Assembly: GCF_040784935.1 (NCBI RefSeq)
Contig: NZ_CP160680.1
Span: 7,443,557 to 7,507,556 of the forward strand
Source of the DNA: Lewinella sp. LCG006
Lineage (GTDB): Bacteria > Bacteroidota > Bacteroidia > Chitinophagales > Saprospiraceae
DNA length: 64,000 nt
Reading direction: 5' to 3'
The translations under genes and the position numbers were made by a program. Below are positions 61,581 through 64,000 of this stretch, one piece after another. The notes beneath the pieces were generated by a model. It ran no database searches, was not told the origin of the DNA, and saw only the letters and a list, made by a program, of their open reading frames with translations. Each line of letters begins with the position of its first letter. The first letter of the stretch is position 1.

Positions 61581-63635
61581 CTATTTTACTGATTGAATGT
61601 ACTTAAAAATAGCGCTGATTTCTGCTTTGGAGAGTGTGCCGGCGAAGGAATTCATTACGGTAGGGCCCCATTCCTTCCATCGTTTCAAGGCTCTGGGGTC
61701 GCTGGTGGTGATCATATGCTGAGAATTTTCAGTATACCTGGTAAACCACATCTTGGTATATTCTTCCGGACCGCCAAATAGTGCAGGACCAGTAAGATTG
61801 GCTTTTAGATTGATAGAATGACAATTTGCACAATGTTCGGCGAATAATTGCTTTGCTTCCTCCACAGTTGGTTCCTCATTACAATTTGGATATGCTTTGG
61901 CTCCCAGGAAGTAAAGCGCATATTGCTCTTCCCATAATTGGTTTTGTCTTACTTGCTCCTCGTGCAAAGCACGAACATAAGGTAAATCAATACTGATCTG
62001 ATTTTCGTAAAGATGTTCCATTCCTAAAAGAGCCTTTAGCTTACGTCGATTAGAGGGCTGTAAATAAAGTTCTACCCTATTTTCGTAACCGACTTGGTAA
62101 TTGACTTCACCGATAAATAGTTTACCATTTTTGTAGCCTACGGCAACTACTTTTGCAGCCTGATGCAATCGTTGGTACATCCTCTTTTCGTCCAAAACTC
62201 CCGGATAGAACAGCTCCCCATCCTCCGTATTCAAGCGATAAATACTTCTAGCGTAAGGCATGACATTGTACAGGTATAATTCATCATACTGAGTACCATT
62301 GGGAACCTTCACGGATAATGGAGCCAGGAGCACGGTATCCGTCGCATTCTTTTCGTTACGTCTCGGCCAGTACCAACCTAAATCATCCAGTTCGAAGGTT
62401 AAATGGCGCATTCGGTGTGCTTCTCGTTTCCACAAAATTTGGCGATACTCTTCCTTAAGGATCTCCACCTCCTCGTTTTTGGCGGCCAAAGCAGATCTTA
62501 TTTCTTGCCTTTTCTGATTTATCGCTAGTTCCAACTGAGTCATCCGATCAGCAAGTGTCGTCCTGAGCAATTCTGCGTAAGCGACACCTCCTTTAGTGTT
62601 TGTTAATCCCTGAGCGGCAAATCTAGTGAATAGATCGGCTCGCGAATCTGACTTTGCTCGTAAATAGGTGGCTGCTTGCTGGTCTGTTTCCCAAAGATCC
62701 TGGTCCAGGTTATTTAAATAAATACCCAAAAGCGTTTCGTCTCCTATACTCAACATCTCTGCCAGGCGCTCCGTAAAAGCGGTCGTCGCTATTAAACTAT
62801 TAGCAAAATCAGCAGATTTTAATGCCTGTACTTTTCCTGGATCAATTCCGCAGGAGGCCTCCATAACTGGCCATTCCTCAATATCTAATAGTATATCGGA
62901 TGAATGGTCTGTATCAAATGATTCTGCCGTATATTTACCATTTCTAAGGACATGATGACGATGATAGTAGGGTTCATTTATTTTTAGATGCTGAAATCCC
63001 GCTACCAGTTCCAACATCTCTCCCCCTGAGAAAGAGAAATAGAGGCTGTCTGCAAGTCCGATGCTATATTCTTTAAATTCGCCAAAAGGTAATACTGCCG
63101 TCAGCTCTTCTGCAAATTCCCTTGGGTGATAAGGAAGATTAGAAAAATCTTCAGGAATAAGAAATGATGCATTATACTCACCTTTCCTCCACCGAATTTT
63201 TCCATTTTTTCTAACATTCCCTGATTGCATGCTAAAGTTCCCATCCAGCCCTTTGGTAGGAAATTGTAAAAACAGCTTGGCTTGAGGTTTAACGACGAGT
63301 ACAGCATCTTCTTTTTTGGCCTCAATCTTGACAATCCCTAGCTGATTTTCTCCGGTAGCGTCCATCAATAGCTGATCAGCTATTGAGAGTGCTTCGACAA
63401 GGGTGATGTCGACCTCTCCTACCACCTGATTACCGTTACTATAGATAAAACTATTTGCAGGCAAAAAGAGCCTGACTCCCTCTTCTCCAAAAAGAATAGT
63501 ATCCTTTTCTACATTGATGATAAACTGCTGTTCGGAAGGCACGTTTTGAAAAGCTCCTGTTTCAGAAAACTTCTCATCTGTATCACAAGCAAAGAGAAAC
63601 AACAAGGAGCAACTAAAGAGAAAAAATGAGCGCAT
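61581..63635 (-). CDS. Large lipoprotein with C-terminal mono-haem cytochrome c domain
   Basis: 684 residues. A lipobox (SLLFLFAC) is followed by a beta-rich region (about 40-230) and a helical middle with coiled-coil character (about 330-410, AINQKRQEIRSALAAKNEEVEIL). The last 85 residues form a c-type cytochrome with one haem site (AEHCANCHSINLKANLTGPALFGGPEEY, then KEWGPTVMNSFAG with the distal Met). It is anchored in a membrane on the periplasmic side. The N-terminal domains were not matched to a family. The function is probably electron transfer or sensing of an electron carrier, which is inference. Confidence 0.85.
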   Translation of the reverse strand: MRSFFLFSCSLLFLFACDTDEKFSETGAFQNVPSEQQFIINVEKDTILFGEEGVRLFLPANSFIYSNGNQVVGEVDITLVEALSIADQLLMDATGENQLGIVKIEAKKEDAVLVVKPQAKLFLQFPTKGLDGNFSMQSGNVRKNGKIRWRKGEYNASFLIPEDFSNLPYHPREFAEELTAVLPFGEFKEYSIGLADSLYFSFSGGEMLELVAGFQHLKINEPYYHRHHVLRNGKYTAESFDTDHSSDILLDIEEWPVMEASCGIDPGKVQALKSADFANSLIATTAFTERLAEMLSIGDETLLGIYLNNLDQDLWETDQQAATYLRAKSDSRADLFTRFAAQGLTNTKGGVAYAELLRTTLADRMTQLELAINQKRQEIRSALAAKNEEVEILKEEYRQILWKREAHRMRHLTFELDDLGWYWPRRNEKNATDTVLLAPLSVKVPNGTQYDELYLYNVMPYARSIYRLNTEDGELFYPGVLDEKRMYQRLHQAAKVVAVGYKNGKLFIGEVNYQVGYENRVELYLQPSNRRKLKALLGMEHLYENQISIDLPYVRALHEEQVRQNQLWEEQYALYFLGAKAYPNCNEEPTVEEAKQLFAEHCANCHSINLKANLTGPALFGGPEEYTKMWFTRYTENSQHMITTSDPRALKRWKEWGPTVMNSFAGTLSKAEISAIFKYIQSVK

Positions 63636-64000
63636 TTTTTGTTGGTTAATTTAGTCTTTTCTACTAAAAACCACAAGCAATCTAGCACGACCAAGATAGT
63701 GTAAAAGACACACCAACAATCTTTTTTCCGCTTAAACCCAGTGTTTACGCATAGTTGAAAAAAAATTATAAAAAACATTTAAAAAGGGTTTCGGACTTTA
63801 GAAAAAAAACCTCACTTTTGTAATCCTCCTAAACATGGGGGCAAAGAGAAGATACCACTCTTACACACAACTCACAAGCATCGGCCCACTTCAGGAGACC
63901 GGTCTTGCATCTACTTACAACTTACTGATACTCAGTTTTTTACCTCCAGCAGGCCACAGTATTTTTTAATCGCCTTGACGGCTATTAACCTTTGAGTATT
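63636..64000. other. Gene-free segment at the window edge
   Basis: No ORF with family support is seen here. A short promoter-like word (CACTTTTG) near 63812 and the hairpin GAGACCGGTCTT near 63894 occur. It is probably the upstream region of a gene starting beyond base 64000. Confidence 0.4.

Noticed and set aside
1..64000. CRISPR array, prophage, integrase or known defence system
   Set aside because: No regularly spaced repeats, no phage genes and no recognised defence domains were seen. The only trace is the helicase stump at 46298.
1..64000. tRNA or rRNA genes
   Set aside because: Apart from tmRNA I saw no cloverleaf with conserved T-loop and no rRNA sequence. A tRNAscan-SE run would settle this.

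Overview
The window reads as chromosome from a Bacteroidota bacterium, most likely Saprospiria-like. The evidence is type IX secretion (T9SS) C-terminal sorting domains on at least seven proteins, the gliding genes gldA, gldF and gldG, promoters of the TAnnTTTG type, a glutaminyl-tRNA synthetase, a tmRNA whose predicted tag is GNSQFAMAA, and lipopolysaccharide genes (Kdo transferase and heptose-7-phosphate kinase). Genus and species cannot be fixed from the sequence alone.

Layout. 1-6.7 kb: the 3' end of a repeat-rich T9SS type B protein, a DHFR-like reductase, a Vat-type O-acetyltransferase, a divergent AraC regulator/SRPBCC pair, a DUF819 membrane protein and a second SRPBCC protein. 6.7-18 kb: a secreted purple-acid-phosphatase-like enzyme, an OmpA-type lipoprotein, a CocE-type hydrolase and three tandem delta-60 beta-propeller T9SS proteins that look like recent duplicates shuffled by recombination. 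18-29 kb: housekeeping genes, including a YjdI-CDGSH fusion with a YjdJ-like acetyltransferase, RhlE helicase, YbaK, PyrF, MsrB, a secreted endonuclease/phosphatase-family protein, NifU/Mrp iron-sulphur genes and a tRNA/rRNA methyltransferase. 29-38 kb: a Crp regulator, PepT, a probable structured RNA, a FlaR-like kinase, ArgS, GlnS, tmRNA and a membrane dipeptidase. 38-47 kb: unknown genes, then gldA, gldFG, a DUF4340 protein and the 3' stump of a DNA helicase. 47-57 kb: a T9SS adhesin-like protein, two LPS core genes, a beta-barrel protein, a three-gene operon (UDP-glucuronate decarboxylase-like, RfbB, lipoprotein pyrophosphatase), a GNAT/FemAB-like protein and an ECF sigma factor with its probable anti-sigma partner. 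57-64 kb: LysA, a cupin, a complete IS1634-type insertion sequence and a large lipoprotein cytochrome c.

The genome is rich in short dispersed elements. (i) A 164-bp element with 18-bp terminal inverted repeats bounded by TA, found at 10422 and 30287 in opposite orientation, with a relative of the same ends but a different interior at 2170. Two of the three lie just upstream of a start codon. (ii) A GTAC-rich palindromic motif placed directly 3' of minus-strand genes next to a stem-loop (about 9416, 46929 and 51687, with a weaker copy at 39590). (iii) Several strong GC-rich hairpin terminators.

I see no phage, CRISPR array or recognisable defence island. The least explained items are the mosaic delta-60 tandem array, the TA-bounded repeat, the 3'-end repeat family, and the folded intergenic segment at about 32030-32290 behind a consensus promoter.
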